Source: Paenibacillaceae bacterium (GTDB lineage: Bacteria; Bacillota; Clostridia; Lachnospirales; Lachnospiraceae). Taken from it: 64,000 nt of DNA. Both the position numbers and the translations under genes were made by a program. The notes under the pieces are model-generated. The model was given only the letters and a program-made list of their open reading frames with translations, was not told the origin of the DNA and did no database searches. This document shows positions 42,441 through 51,665 of this stretch, one piece after another. Within the stretch, counting starts at the first letter, position 1. The number at the start of each line of letters is the position of its first letter. The stretch spans positions 62,001 to 126,000 of the forward strand of contig SVDU01000006.1 in the NCBI GenBank assembly GCA_015057705.1, read 5' to 3'.

Positions 42441-43202
42441 TTAAATACCAATTTGCTGTGCATGAATTAAGATACTGTCTGCACGGCTTCCTATTTTATG
42501 GCTATTAAACTTATTTAATTGTATTTCAGAAATAATTTTTCCATCCTTCATGAATAAGACCCTGCTTGCCCTTGCCGCTACCTTCACATCATGAGTCACC
42601 AGTAAAATAGCAGTTCCGTCATTATTAATGTCAGACAATAGATCCATTATTTCTTCTGACGCCTTCGAATTTAGGGCTCCAGTCGGTTCATCGGCAAATA
42701 ATATTTCCGGGGAAGACATTAAGGCTCTGCAAATGCCGGCCCGTTGCAGCTGACCTCCTGATACCTGGGTGATATCACGATTTTCCAGGTTTTCAATTCC
42801 TGTTTTTTTCATTAACTTTCTGGCCTTTTGATCTACCTGTTCCAAACTCATTCCAGCACGGTTTTGTGCTACCGGAAGAATAATGTTATCAAGCAGATTA
42901 AGATTTTTAAGCATGGTTGGCTGTTGAAAAACAAACCCCATTTTTGTTCTGCGGATATCTGCCAGCTGCTTATCATTTAGCCCGGATAATTCAATCTCAT
43001 TAAATTTTACCGACCCACTGGTAATGTCATCCATTCCACTTAATGCAAACAACAGGGTAGATTTTCCTCCGCCTGAAGCACCCATAACTGCTACAAATTC
43101 GCCTTTTGATATGGATACACTCACTTTGTCAAGCGCTTTGATCTCTTCCCCTTTTTCACCAAATATCTTCATTATATTTTTTCCAGTCAATATATTTTCC
43201 AT
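42441..43202 (-). CDS. ABC transporter ATP-binding protein (LolD/FtsE/MacB type)
   Basis: The 253-residue ATPase has Walker A GASGGGKSTLLF, the Q-loop GFVFQQPTMLKN, signature VSGGQLQRAGICRALM, Walker B ILFADEPTGAL and the switch LLVTHDVKVAA. It is of the MacB/LolD class that drives FtsX-fold permeases for peptide or lipid movement or mechanical signalling. It follows the permease gene by 3 bases. No regulator or sensor kinase gene is directly beside it. The C-terminal 30 residues extend past the usual end. Confidence 0.92.
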   Translation of the reverse strand: MENILTGKNIMKIFGEKGEEIKALDKVSVSISKGEFVAVMGASGGGKSTLLFALSGMDDITSGSVKFNEIELSGLNDKQLADIRRTKMGFVFQQPTMLKNLNLLDNIILPVAQNRAGMSLEQVDQKARKLMKKTGIENLENRDITQVSGGQLQRAGICRALMSSPEILFADEPTGALNSKASEEIMDLLSDINNDGTAILLVTHDVKVAARASRVLFMKDGKIISEIQLNKFNSHKIGSRADSILIHAQQIGI

Positions 43203-43205
43203 TAT

Positions 43206-45530
43206 TTACTCCTTTATATGATCAGACACTAATAACTTATCAATGTCTGAGATTCCAAATATCGTAGCAGCATAAACACACGCCGTTATTACCAATGGCG
43301 AAAACAGGTAAGCAAATAACGGATTTACCTCAAAGTGAAATGAGGAAGCGCCAAAAGAGGAAATTAATGCTACCCCTACCAGTTCCCCCAGTGTATTGGC
43401 TAAGGCAGTACCGATCACAACTCCGAATACCAATACAAAAACAGAACGTGCCACATATTGAATCCGAATCTCAGAACAGGTAAAACCAAGTGATTTTAAA
43501 ACTGCAATTGGATAACGGTCTTTAGTGATCAGCATTTTCATGAACAGCAGTGTAACTAATATGGTAAGTAATACAGAAGCTGTAATTGAAGTATAAGAAA
43601 CTTTCTGGATCGCCAGAATAGTAGATCCGAATGACTGATCAATGTACTGGTCGATATTAGATACTTTGGCAAAAGGATATAATGCCCGGTATTTCTGAAT
43701 TTCAATATCAGTTAATGAATTATCATGAAATTCTACAGGAATAACTGACCACAATACATCCTTTCTCTGACTCTTGAACATAGCCTTTGCCGTTCTACCG
43801 CCATTTGTGATGTCAGAATAAATTCCGCAGATTGTCATCTGCTTTTCCTGTCCATCAATATACAGTGTTATCTCGTCACCAAGGTTTTTCTTTAAATCAT
43901 CCATATTTAATTTTGAAAAGGCTATCTCTGTCTCTGACTCAGGAGCTCTGCCTTTTGAATATTGAATTGGAAACAATGAATGATCGCCAAGTTCAACTTT
44001 GAGCCGCTTAACAGTCCCATCTTCCAGATTCATATCAAACAGCAGACTTGTCAGAACCGTGTACTTCGAGATATTCACATCCTGAGCCATTTCAGTAGCT
44101 ATTGATGCCGTTTTTGCAGGAATATCATCGGTTTGCTGAATATCGATCCTCATGTAACAACTTCCAATGCCCATATAAGTCATAAAATTTCTGGATAAAA
44201 TGGTATTATAAATATTTTGTGGCACCACCATAATAAATGAGGAAACCACTAAAACCAGGAACATTGTAATATAAAGCTTTTTTCTTGACAAAACATCCTT
44301 GATGCCTAGAAATATATTACAGGAAAATATCCGATTTCTGCTTAATACAAAAGCGTTTGATGACTTCGATTTTTCCCGGGGTGCTCCAAGTCGTATTGCC
44401 TGAGCCGCAGATATCTTGCGGAATCGGGATAATACCTGATTTACATACAGAGTAATTACGATAAATATGATTGCTGAGCCAATAAATCCTCCGATCAAAG
44501 CAGGGAATGTACTGTTACTTTTACCCATATAGAGCCTGATGTTGTATGAAAGCGGAGGAAGGAGAATCTGCGAAGTTAAAAATCCCAAAAGACAGGCTGC
44601 AGCAGCGATTGCTCCATATTTTGCAAGGTAAAGTTTTTTTATGTTTGATACCCGTATTCCAATCGCTTTCATTACTCCGATCTCTCTATAATCTTCTTCA
44701 ATTTTTGCCAGCAGAGTAAAACGAATACATAAGAAAGTAACAATAATAACCAGTATACTGACTAATACTAACACTGCAATCATGATTCCATCGGTACTGG
44801 CATTGGCTGTCTTAAAAAGAGCATAGGTAATACTGGAAGGACCATTTGCTTCTATTCCGGCATCCATATAAGCGGTTTCAAAATTCGTAACTGGAATGCT
44901 GTTGTCAGCAAAACGAAACTCAATCATATTTTCCAACCTTCCGTATTTTCTGACCTTTTCAAAATCATTTTGGCTTACTAAAAAACGTTTGGAAGAAATC
45001 ATGGCCGGATTCATCTGAGAGTCCCTGATAAACCCTGCTACTTTAAACGGAACACCACAAACAGTTGCTTCATCCCCCTTATGTGCCTTCCCTTCCCTCA
45101 TGTAATATATTGGCACATAAATTTCCCCGTCTGATGGAAGAACAATATCCCCATCTAAACCGATTAAAAAGTCAAATCTGGAGTTTTGTACTGTAAGACC
45201 ATTGTCCTGAACACTTCCTGCCAGCGTATTTTCTCCTATCACAATCTCGGCACCCTCAATATTTAAAAATTCCGATACTTGATAGTCTTCAACATTCTTT
45301 TGGTCAGCTGCAAATGCTGCCAACCGGTCCATATTTACATTGCCAGAGTGCATTTGCATATAATGCGGAGTCTTGGCTTGCAGCATAAAATTATCAATGG
45401 CACCAAGTAAATCAATGCTCAACGCCGTCGCAAGCGACGTCAGTAATGCCGCCAATACAATGAAAATTGCAATTGTAGCAGTAATTAATTTGCTTCTACG
45501 GATATCATTTCTGATGATTTTGCCGTACAT
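43206..45530 (-). CDS. FtsX/MacB-fold ABC transporter permease
   Basis: The 774-residue membrane protein has a TM near residues 10-35, a large extracytoplasmic domain, three TMs in the middle (VLVLVSILVIIVTFLCIRF; KYGAIAAAACLLGFLTSQI; FIGSAIIFIVITLYV), a second TM plus extracytoplasmic segment from about residue 415, and three TMs at the end. This is the two-FtsX-unit layout seen in bacitracin/antimicrobial peptide or lipoprotein-type permeases. It partners with the ATPase encoded next. Substrate unknown. GAGGCC lies 8 bases upstream of the ATG. Confidence 0.88.
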   Translation of the reverse strand: MYGKIIRNDIRRSKLITATIAIFIVLAALLTSLATALSIDLLGAIDNFMLQAKTPHYMQMHSGNVNMDRLAAFAADQKNVEDYQVSEFLNIEGAEIVIGENTLAGSVQDNGLTVQNSRFDFLIGLDGDIVLPSDGEIYVPIYYMREGKAHKGDEATVCGVPFKVAGFIRDSQMNPAMISSKRFLVSQNDFEKVRKYGRLENMIEFRFADNSIPVTNFETAYMDAGIEANGPSSITYALFKTANASTDGIMIAVLVLVSILVIIVTFLCIRFTLLAKIEEDYREIGVMKAIGIRVSNIKKLYLAKYGAIAAAACLLGFLTSQILLPPLSYNIRLYMGKSNSTFPALIGGFIGSAIIFIVITLYVNQVLSRFRKISAAQAIRLGAPREKSKSSNAFVLSRNRIFSCNIFLGIKDVLSRKKLYITMFLVLVVSSFIMVVPQNIYNTILSRNFMTYMGIGSCYMRIDIQQTDDIPAKTASIATEMAQDVNISKYTVLTSLLFDMNLEDGTVKRLKVELGDHSLFPIQYSKGRAPESETEIAFSKLNMDDLKKNLGDEITLYIDGQEKQMTICGIYSDITNGGRTAKAMFKSQRKDVLWSVIPVEFHDNSLTDIEIQKYRALYPFAKVSNIDQYIDQSFGSTILAIQKVSYTSITASVLLTILVTLLFMKMLITKDRYPIAVLKSLGFTCSEIRIQYVARSVFVLVFGVVIGTALANTLGELVGVALISSFGASSFHFEVNPLFAYLFSPLVITACVYAATIFGISDIDKLLVSDHIKE

Positions 45531-45700
45531 AATGGCCTCATTTCTCCTGTTAGCTGACAGGTTTCAATAAATAAAGAAGTATTTACATTTTATTTTAGTC
45601 TAATATAGAAATTGCCTTAATGCAATATTTAGAGGAATTTTTTAGAATATTGAGTCATTTTAAGTTAAGTTTATAACAATGCAGGAATTGCATAAAATTA

Positions 45701-45724
45701 GCGGCACCATTTGACGGGTGCCGC
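45701..45724 (-). terminator. Terminator after lsr operon
   Basis: GCGGCACC (45701-45708) pairs with GGTGCCGC (45717-45724) around an 8-base loop. On the minus strand TAATTTTATG follows. It lies about 35 bases past the lsrF stop. Confidence 0.75.
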
Positions 45725-45759
45725 CTTCTTTATCTATATTAATCTGATTTTGTTAAAAT

Positions 45760-46641
45760 TTAATGATGAACCATCTCTTCATAAAATTCAAAGGCCTCTT
45801 TATCAGTAAAGCCTTCATGAACAATTTTCCTGACCGCAGCGCACATTTCAACCGGATTTTCACTCTGGAATATGTTTCTTCCCATATCAACTCCCTTTGC
45901 ACCATGACTGATGGAAAGATAAGCAAGCTCCAGTGCCTGCCGCTCCGGTAGCTTCTTTCCTCCCGCTACCACAATGGGAACCGGACAGGCTGCAACCACC
46001 TCTTCAAAATTCTCGCAGTAATAGGTTTTAATAATATTGGCTCCCAGCTCTGCGACAATTCGTGTAGCCAGTTTAAAGAACCGGTCTGTACGCTCCATCT
46101 GTTTCCCCACTGCCACAACGCCCATAGTTGGAATACTATAGCGCATACCTAAATTAACTGCCTTAGAAAGATTTTCAAGACTGGACAACTGTCCATCTGC
46201 GCCAATAAAGGTCTGGATTGCCAGACAGTCCGCATTCATACGGATTGCATCTTCAATATCCACCGCCAGTATTTCCCTGGAAAGATCTTCGTCAAGCATG
46301 GAGGAGCCTGAAGTTGCACGCAGGGCAATTCCTTTTCTGCCCGAGACAGGAACGCAGCTTCTGATCGCCCCCCTTGTGCCCATTAAGACATCTACATAGG
46401 GAAGGATTTTCGGGACAACCAGGTCAAGGCGTTCCAGACCTGCTACAGAGCCCATAAAGTACCCGTGGTCGAAGGCAAACATTACCGTATTGTGGCTGGT
46501 TTCATCAAAGATATTAGACAGATGCTTTTTCATACCCCAGTCTAAATTATTCCCTCCCTTTACATAAAATGGCTTCTCATTGCCAAAGGGAATATCCGTA
46601 TAATAATTGTGTTCAATTTTTACACCATCAAGATCTGCCAT
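45760..46641 (-). CDS. lsrF: 3-hydroxy-2,4-pentadione 5-phosphate thiolase (LsrF)
   Basis: The 293-residue protein is an LsrF/FbaB-type class I aldolase-fold enzyme. Features are MFAFDHGYFMGSVAG, SGRKGIALRATSG, ANIIKTYYCENFEEV with the catalytic Lys in IKTYY, and VVAGGKKLPERQALEL. In E. coli LsrF splits the isomerised phospho-AI-2 product by thiolysis with coenzyme A. Here it is the last gene of the lsrACDBF operon, starting 32 bases after lsrB. Length is normal. The operon context makes the specific assignment strong. Confidence 0.92.
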   Translation of the reverse strand: MADLDGVKIEHNYYTDIPFGNEKPFYVKGGNNLDWGMKKHLSNIFDETSHNTVMFAFDHGYFMGSVAGLERLDLVVPKILPYVDVLMGTRGAIRSCVPVSGRKGIALRATSGSSMLDEDLSREILAVDIEDAIRMNADCLAIQTFIGADGQLSSLENLSKAVNLGMRYSIPTMGVVAVGKQMERTDRFFKLATRIVAELGANIIKTYYCENFEEVVAACPVPIVVAGGKKLPERQALELAYLSISHGAKGVDMGRNIFQSENPVEMCAAVRKIVHEGFTDKEAFEFYEEMVHH

Positions 46642-46673
46642 ATGTATTTTCTCCTTTATAGGAAAGCATTTTA

Positions 46674-47786
46674 TTAGAAATCATAGTTATTCATATTATC
46701 TTTGTTAAATATGGTCCGCTCCGGGAGAAGAACAACGCCGTTGTTTACCTCTGCGGTAGCCGCCCCCTCTACCAGACAGTTATTTGGCATTACTTCCACT
46801 GTCCCTATTTGTGGAATATCCAGCTTGTCTCCTACCTTTAACTGGTTTCCTGCAGCTACGTATGCTGCCAGGTAACAGCCAATGGCTCCCTGAACCTGAC
46901 AATCCCAAAGCCCCCACTGCTCAATAATTCCTGCATTGCAGTAATCTTTTATAGACATAGGGGAAGCAAAACCGGTAATGGTCACATCCTCTTTAGTAAG
47001 TCCTTTATTCTGAGCCGCCTTACACTGCCCGGGTAAAGCCGTAGAATCATTGCAGATAATTAAATCAATGTCCGGATTGGCTTCCAGTATTGAGGCACCT
47101 ATGGAAACCGCTTTCTCTGCATCCTGCTCAGAATAGTAATTATCAGGCGCTACATTTTCCCAGTTTGGAAACGTCTTCTTAATATAAGCCTCTCCTGCTG
47201 CCTGCCATGAGTTCTGATCCGCAACGGTTGCCTGAGAATAATGCCAGCAGTATTTGATTTTATCTGCTTTTATATCTTTTCCACGTTTCGTTAATGAATC
47301 TGCACCCATATCCACAAGCATCTTTCCAAGTATATCTGGGGTACCCTGGGAAACCATCAGGGTGCGCGCTGTATCTGATACATCAGAATCCCAGGTAACA
47401 ACACTCACTCCTGCAGCCGTAGCTTCTTTCAGTGCCGAGTCAAGGCCTGTTGCATCCACGGACGAAACACAGATGGCATCCACGCCGCTGGCTACCGCAT
47501 TGTTAATCACTGAAACCTGATCTGCAACAGCAGCGTTGGGACTTCCCTGGTAATCCACGTTAATTCCCCACTCTTTGCCGTATTTCTCAGCTCCCTTTGC
47601 TGCTGATTCAAAAAATGCATTTCCCGTCAGCTTTGGAATAAAAACTACAGTCTTTCCGGTAATATCAGATGCCTTCTTTTCTGCTTTTGCTGCGGCTTCC
47701 TTATTTGCTCCCCCCGCCTCGCTGCAGCCTGCCAATGCAGTTGCAGCCAGGATTCCTGCCAATAAAAGCGCCATTCCCTTTCTCAT
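46674..47786 (-). CDS. lsrB: Autoinducer-2 binding lipoprotein (LsrB)
   Basis: The 370-residue protein has a lipoprotein signal with the lipobox LAGC at about residue 20, so it is anchored outside the membrane. The mature part is a periplasmic-binding type 1 fold. Residues known to bind AI-2 in enteric LsrB have counterparts: the Lys in FIPKLTGNAFF, the Asp in VVTWDSDV, the Asp-Gln in ATVADQNSWQ, and the Pro in GFASPMS. These support true AI-2 binding rather than ribose. It follows the permease genes by 28 bases. Confidence 0.9.
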   Translation of the reverse strand: MRKGMALLLAGILAATALAGCSEAGGANKEAAAKAEKKASDITGKTVVFIPKLTGNAFFESAAKGAEKYGKEWGINVDYQGSPNAAVADQVSVINNAVASGVDAICVSSVDATGLDSALKEATAAGVSVVTWDSDVSDTARTLMVSQGTPDILGKMLVDMGADSLTKRGKDIKADKIKYCWHYSQATVADQNSWQAAGEAYIKKTFPNWENVAPDNYYSEQDAEKAVSIGASILEANPDIDLIICNDSTALPGQCKAAQNKGLTKEDVTITGFASPMSIKDYCNAGIIEQWGLWDCQVQGAIGCYLAAYVAAGNQLKVGDKLDIPQIGTVEVMPNNCLVEGAATAEVNNGVVLLPERTIFNKDNMNNYDF

Positions 47787-47814
47787 ACCAAATTCCTCCT
47801 TATTATATAAAGCT

Positions 47815-48840
47815 TTATTTATGAGGGATTCCCCCTCTTATTACCGTTTTCACTCTTAACCCGGGGCGGTTTAGTAATGCCCGTCCAATAATAATTACCA
47901 GTAAAAGTATGCCCACCGGAATATCCAGATATTGCTGGCTTACCTTAAAGCAAAGTGGCAGACCAAATCTTAACGTTCCGATTGCCACTGCCGCAAGTGC
48001 CGTTCCGGGAACACTCCCCTTTCCTCCTGTACTTAACGTCCCACCAAGAACTACCGCAGTAATAATGGGCAGCGTCAGTGTAGCTCCAATATCACTTTTA
48101 GCAGTCCCCAGATAAGAAGTCAGAATGATGCCTGCCACCGACGCACTGACAGCCGAAAGAACGTAGGTACTCATAATGATCAGCCTTGTATTAATACCCG
48201 AATATTCCGCCGCATTCTGGTTCACACCTGCCAGAAACACTTCTCTTCCGTACCGGGTCTTGTGCAAAAGAATGTAAGCCAGAACAGCCAGAATGAGAAA
48301 TATAATCACCTGGAACGGAATAATTCCAAACAGCCTGTATTTTGACAATCGGAGAAACCCTTCCGGAAACCCTCCGATCCCTTTGTAGCTTTCTGTTGCA
48401 GAAAGTTTCGACACCAGAAGCCCGATTCCCGTGTACAAAAAACTTCCGCCCAGTGTCACTACCATGGGCTGGACCCCGCAGTAAGCAATAAAAAATCCTG
48501 ATATCCCTCCGCACACCCCTGCTACTGCCATTGCCAGGCATGATGCCGCCCAGATATTAAAGCCAAAGTCCTGCCAGGCAACCCCCAGTATGATAGACGA
48601 CAATCCTACAATTGACCCTGCCTGTATATCAATTCCTCCCGTAATCATTACAAAGGTTACAAAAAGGGATATGATACAGATAGAGATAATATCATTCATA
48701 CTTCCAAATAATACTCTGGGCATGAGAAATTTACTGTTTTTCAATGCAAAAATTATTATTTCTAACAGAATAATAAGAGTCAGAACAAACTCCCACTTTT
48801 TCCTTACCTGTTTCAATTTGGGTGAAAAGGAGATTTTCAA
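47815..48840 (-). CDS. lsrD: AI-2 ABC transporter permease LsrD
   Basis: The 341-residue membrane protein belongs to the branched-chain/ribose permease family (BPD_transp_2), with about ten TM helices. Seen are MITGGIDIQAGSIVGLSSI, AYCGVQPMVVTLGGSFLYTG and VVLGGTLSTGGKGSVPGTAL, the coupling-loop region. It overlaps lsrC by 4 bases (ATGA at 48837-48840) and would pair with it as a heterodimer in the AI-2 importer. Assignment to LsrD rather than LsrC follows gene order. Confidence 0.88.
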   Translation of the reverse strand: MKISFSPKLKQVRKKWEFVLTLIILLEIIIFALKNSKFLMPRVLFGSMNDIISICIISLFVTFVMITGGIDIQAGSIVGLSSIILGVAWQDFGFNIWAASCLAMAVAGVCGGISGFFIAYCGVQPMVVTLGGSFLYTGIGLLVSKLSATESYKGIGGFPEGFLRLSKYRLFGIIPFQVIIFLILAVLAYILLHKTRYGREVFLAGVNQNAAEYSGINTRLIIMSTYVLSAVSASVAGIILTSYLGTAKSDIGATLTLPIITAVVLGGTLSTGGKGSVPGTALAAVAIGTLRFGLPLCFKVSQQYLDIPVGILLLVIIIGRALLNRPGLRVKTVIRGGIPHK

Positions 48841-49835
48841 GCTTTTTCCCCTCCTTTTTGCGCTGTCCTTGCCAATAAAATTTCATGGCGGTTTTTCCTG
48901 ACTGTATGATTCTGGGCAGATGTATTAATTACTACAATGGTCAGTAGTAAAAAACCGGTAATCGTATTGTCATAATCAGAGGAAAAACCCAGGAAGACAA
49001 GTATTCTGCTGATTGATGACATGATCACTGCACCAATGGATGCCCCTGCAAGGCTTCCCACTCCACCTGTCAGGCTAAGTCCTCCAAGAACGCAGGCCGC
49101 AATTGCCTTCATTTCATATCCATTTCCGGCAGTTGGTGTAATAAAACCAATTCTTGAAGCGTAAATCATACCTGCCACAGAGGAAAATATTCCGCACAGT
49201 ACATATGCCAGTATTTTTATCTTATTAGCCGGTATTCCTACCAGCGTTGCCCCTGCTGAATTATCTCCGACAGCCACAAAATATTTTCCCTTTCGGGTTC
49301 TGGTAAGAATGATATGTCCTATTATTACAACCAAAACAGCAGCGCCATAAAAGTATGTAACATTCTTGGTAAGAAAACGATTTGACATTAAGGTAAAATT
49401 GGCAGGGAGATTTTCAACCCAGGCGCCCTTTGTGTATACATAAATAACTCCCCTGACGACACCATTGACGCCAAGCGTAAATATGAGAGAGGGAATATTT
49501 AATACAGCCACACCAATTCCATTAATCACACCCACCACAGCTCCTACGAAAACCGCTGCAAAAAGTGCTGTTGCAATTCCGTAACCATCCCGAAGCAGCG
49601 TTGCCCCTACAGCCGCAGACAGCCCAAGCACTGCACCAATTGATACATCAATTTCACCAGTTAGTATAACGAATGCAATCCCTGCAGAGAGAAACGTAAA
49701 TACCACACTGTCATTAAAGCAATTGATTATGGTTACCGGCTGCCAGAAACTGGGGTTTATTAAGCCTACCAGAAAAATCAAACCTGCCAGAAATAAAAAA
49801 CTGTTTATCTCCCGGCTTTTTAAAATTTTCCTCAT
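48837..49835 (-). CDS. lsrC: AI-2 ABC transporter permease LsrC
   Basis: The 332-residue permease has the same family pattern as LsrD: FVILTGEIDVSIGAVLGLSA, IPSLIFTLGVNGVVRGVIY and CVLGGLSLTGGVGSLAGASI near the ATPase contact loop, with about nine to ten TM helices. It overlaps lsrA (49832-49835) and lsrD (48837-48840) by four bases each, so the three transporter genes are translationally coupled. Confidence 0.88.
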   Translation of the reverse strand: MRKILKSREINSFLFLAGLIFLVGLINPSFWQPVTIINCFNDSVVFTFLSAGIAFVILTGEIDVSIGAVLGLSAAVGATLLRDGYGIATALFAAVFVGAVVGVINGIGVAVLNIPSLIFTLGVNGVVRGVIYVYTKGAWVENLPANFTLMSNRFLTKNVTYFYGAAVLVVIIGHIILTRTRKGKYFVAVGDNSAGATLVGIPANKIKILAYVLCGIFSSVAGMIYASRIGFITPTAGNGYEMKAIAACVLGGLSLTGGVGSLAGASIGAVIMSSISRILVFLGFSSDYDNTITGFLLLTIVVINTSAQNHTVRKNRHEILLARTAQKGGEKA

Positions 49836-51352
49836 ATCTCCACCTGCTTTCCTTCCCCAACACCAAAAGATGCTGCCATCAGCCCGGCCTGTGTAATTTC
49901 ACGCTTTTTCAGTTCCCCTCTGATGCGCCCCCGATACACCACCACAGCCCGGTCTGACAGTTCCACAATTTCTTCCATGTCTGAAGAAATCAGCATTACA
50001 GCAACCCCCTGTTTTTTTAGTTTATGTATGATCCCGTATACATCTTTTCGGGCCGCTGCATCAATACCTCTTGTTGGTTCATCAAGAATTACAAGTTTCG
50101 GACCAGTTGCCAGGGATCGTCCGATCACTATTTTCTGCTGATTGCCTCCGGACAAACTTCCGGACAGCTGGTCTAAACCGGTAATCCGGATTCGGAAGCC
50201 TTCCACATATCTTCTGGCTATTTCGTATTCCACTTTTTTATTTATGAAGATTCTTCCCATTGTTTTTCCTGTAACAAGGGAAGATGTGACATTTGCCGCC
50301 ACATCGCTGATTGTAAAGAGACCATTTAAACGGCGGTCTTCCGGAACATAGTTGATTCCCGCTTCCAAAATTGCCCTGGTGGAAAGTCCGGTTACATCCT
50401 CTCCCTCTAAAAGTGCCTGTCCGGATATGGTCTTGTCTCTGCCAAACACAGTAAGCGCCATCTCAGTCCGCCCGGCACCTACAAGTCCTGCCACACCCAG
50501 GATCTCCCCCGGATAAATCTTCAGATTAATATCCCAAAATCCATATCCCGAAAAATGAATCAGTTCAAAAGCAGGTTTCAATCCGGCATAATCAATCTCC
50601 TTAGTCTCCTGCTTTTTCGCCTCTTCGCAGTCCGGCGGGAGAAGCCCCTTAACCAGCATATCCCTGGTAAATTCAGAAATTTCACCTTTCAGTGTAATGA
50701 CACCGTCTCTCATAATCGCCACATGTGTGGCAATCTGAAACACCTCCGTCAGACGGTGGGTAATATATATGATACCAATTCCCTTTTTCTTTAAATCTTC
50801 TACAATCTTAAAAAGGCTTTCCACTTCGTCAAATGTCAGGGCACTGGTAGGTTCATCTAAAATCAGAACTCTCGCCTGCCTCATCAGCCCTCTTAAAATC
50901 TCCACCAGCTGCTGTTCTGCTATGGATAGACTCATTGCTTTTCTGAAAATGTCCATATCCCAGTTAATCTCATGCATGATCTCCTTCAGTCTCTTCCGAA
51001 GCTTTGCCGGTTTTTCATGAAAGCCCATGATAATGTTTTCCTCAACTGTCATATTGGGAAACAGCATAGGTTCCTGGGGTACCATATAGATTCCTTTAGA
51101 CAGAGATACACCCGGTTTACAGGCATGAATCCTTTCTCCGGCAACAAAGATGCTTCCTTCATCAGGCTGATAGATCCCCATAATAATTTTCATCAGCGTA
51201 CTTTTCCCGGCACCATTCCCCCCAATTAACGCCAGCACTTCCCCTTCCCCTACACTGATATCGATCCCTTTCAAAACAGAATTGAAACCAAACGATTTTG
51301 TTATTCCGGTTGCAGTAAACAGACCATGACTTGCTGTTTCTGATTGTTTCAT
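49832..51352 (-). CDS. lsrA: AI-2 ABC transporter ATP-binding protein LsrA
   Basis: The 506-residue protein has two ATPase domains, as in sugar importers. The first has LIGGNGAGKSTLMKIIMGIY, a degenerate signature SIAEQQLVEILRGLM and LILDEPTSALTFDEV. The second has GLVGAGRTEMALTVFG in place of a normal Walker A, GSLSGGNQQKIVIGRSLATG and LVILDEPTRGIDAAA. Such asymmetry is usual in this family. The ATG at 51352 is chosen because GGGGAG lies close upstream; a TTG at 51376 gives 8 more residues. It opens the operon. Confidence 0.92.
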   Translation of the reverse strand: MKQSETASHGLFTATGITKSFGFNSVLKGIDISVGEGEVLALIGGNGAGKSTLMKIIMGIYQPDEGSIFVAGERIHACKPGVSLSKGIYMVPQEPMLFPNMTVEENIIMGFHEKPAKLRKRLKEIMHEINWDMDIFRKAMSLSIAEQQLVEILRGLMRQARVLILDEPTSALTFDEVESLFKIVEDLKKKGIGIIYITHRLTEVFQIATHVAIMRDGVITLKGEISEFTRDMLVKGLLPPDCEEAKKQETKEIDYAGLKPAFELIHFSGYGFWDINLKIYPGEILGVAGLVGAGRTEMALTVFGRDKTISGQALLEGEDVTGLSTRAILEAGINYVPEDRRLNGLFTISDVAANVTSSLVTGKTMGRIFINKKVEYEIARRYVEGFRIRITGLDQLSGSLSGGNQQKIVIGRSLATGPKLVILDEPTRGIDAAARKDVYGIIHKLKKQGVAVMLISSDMEEIVELSDRAVVVYRGRIRGELKKREITQAGLMAASFGVGEGKQVEI

Positions 51353-51382
51353 GATTCTCCCCACCCGTTGATACAATATTTT

Positions 51383-51398
51383 TGTTTGCTCGCTAAAC
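51383..51398 (-). promoter_or_regulatory. Candidate LsrR operator upstream of lsrA
   Basis: On the minus strand GTTTAG-CGA-GCAAACA. The same halves, GTTTAG and GCAAACA, recur in the lsrR promoter in the opposite direction at 51597-51611. It lies just downstream of the lsrA promoter -10, where a repressor would block transcription. Confidence 0.5.
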
Positions 51399-51414
51399 TT
51401 TTGTTACATTCATG

Positions 51415-51443
51415 ATGATACATGATCTAATTTTGATTGTCAA
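51415..51443 (-). promoter_or_regulatory. Sigma-A promoter of lsrACDBF
   Basis: On the minus strand a perfect TTGACA (51438-51443), 17 bases, then TATCAT (51415-51420), 5 of 6. It lies about 60 bases before the lsrA ATG. Confidence 0.75.
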
Positions 51444-51565
51444 TAGCTTCACAAAAAATATATAGTGTTTTTGCACTAATTTGTTTTATATTTTCCATAT
51501 TATTTAGTAATAATAATTTATTTTATAGGATTTTTATCAGGATGATCATTTTTATCTCAGCACTA

Positions 51566-51594
51566 TTGACAGATGATATGCCAATTGTTATACT
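51566..51594 (+). promoter_or_regulatory. Sigma-A promoter of lsrR-lsrK
   Basis: A perfect TTGACA (51566-51571), 17 bases, then TATACT (51589-51594), 5 of 6. Transcription would start near 51601, inside the candidate operator. Confidence 0.78.
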
Positions 51595-51596
51595 AC

Positions 51597-51611
51597 GTTT
51601 AGTTGCAAACA
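51597..51611 (+). promoter_or_regulatory. Candidate LsrR operator at the lsrR start point
   Basis: GTTTAG-TT-GCAAACA, with GTTT/AAAC symmetry, covers the predicted transcript start of lsrR. It mirrors the element at 51383-51398, differing by one base in the spacer. This suggests autorepression by LsrR. Confidence 0.5.
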
Positions 51612-51665
51612 TTTTATTTTATTAACAACTTTTGTGACAATCTTAAGAAACCGGGGATAAACAGA

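Noticed and set aside
46674-51352. The ABC importer as a ribose or other pentose system.
   Set aside because: lsrF, lsrK and lsrR neighbours and AI-2 contact residues in the binding protein fit AI-2 better.
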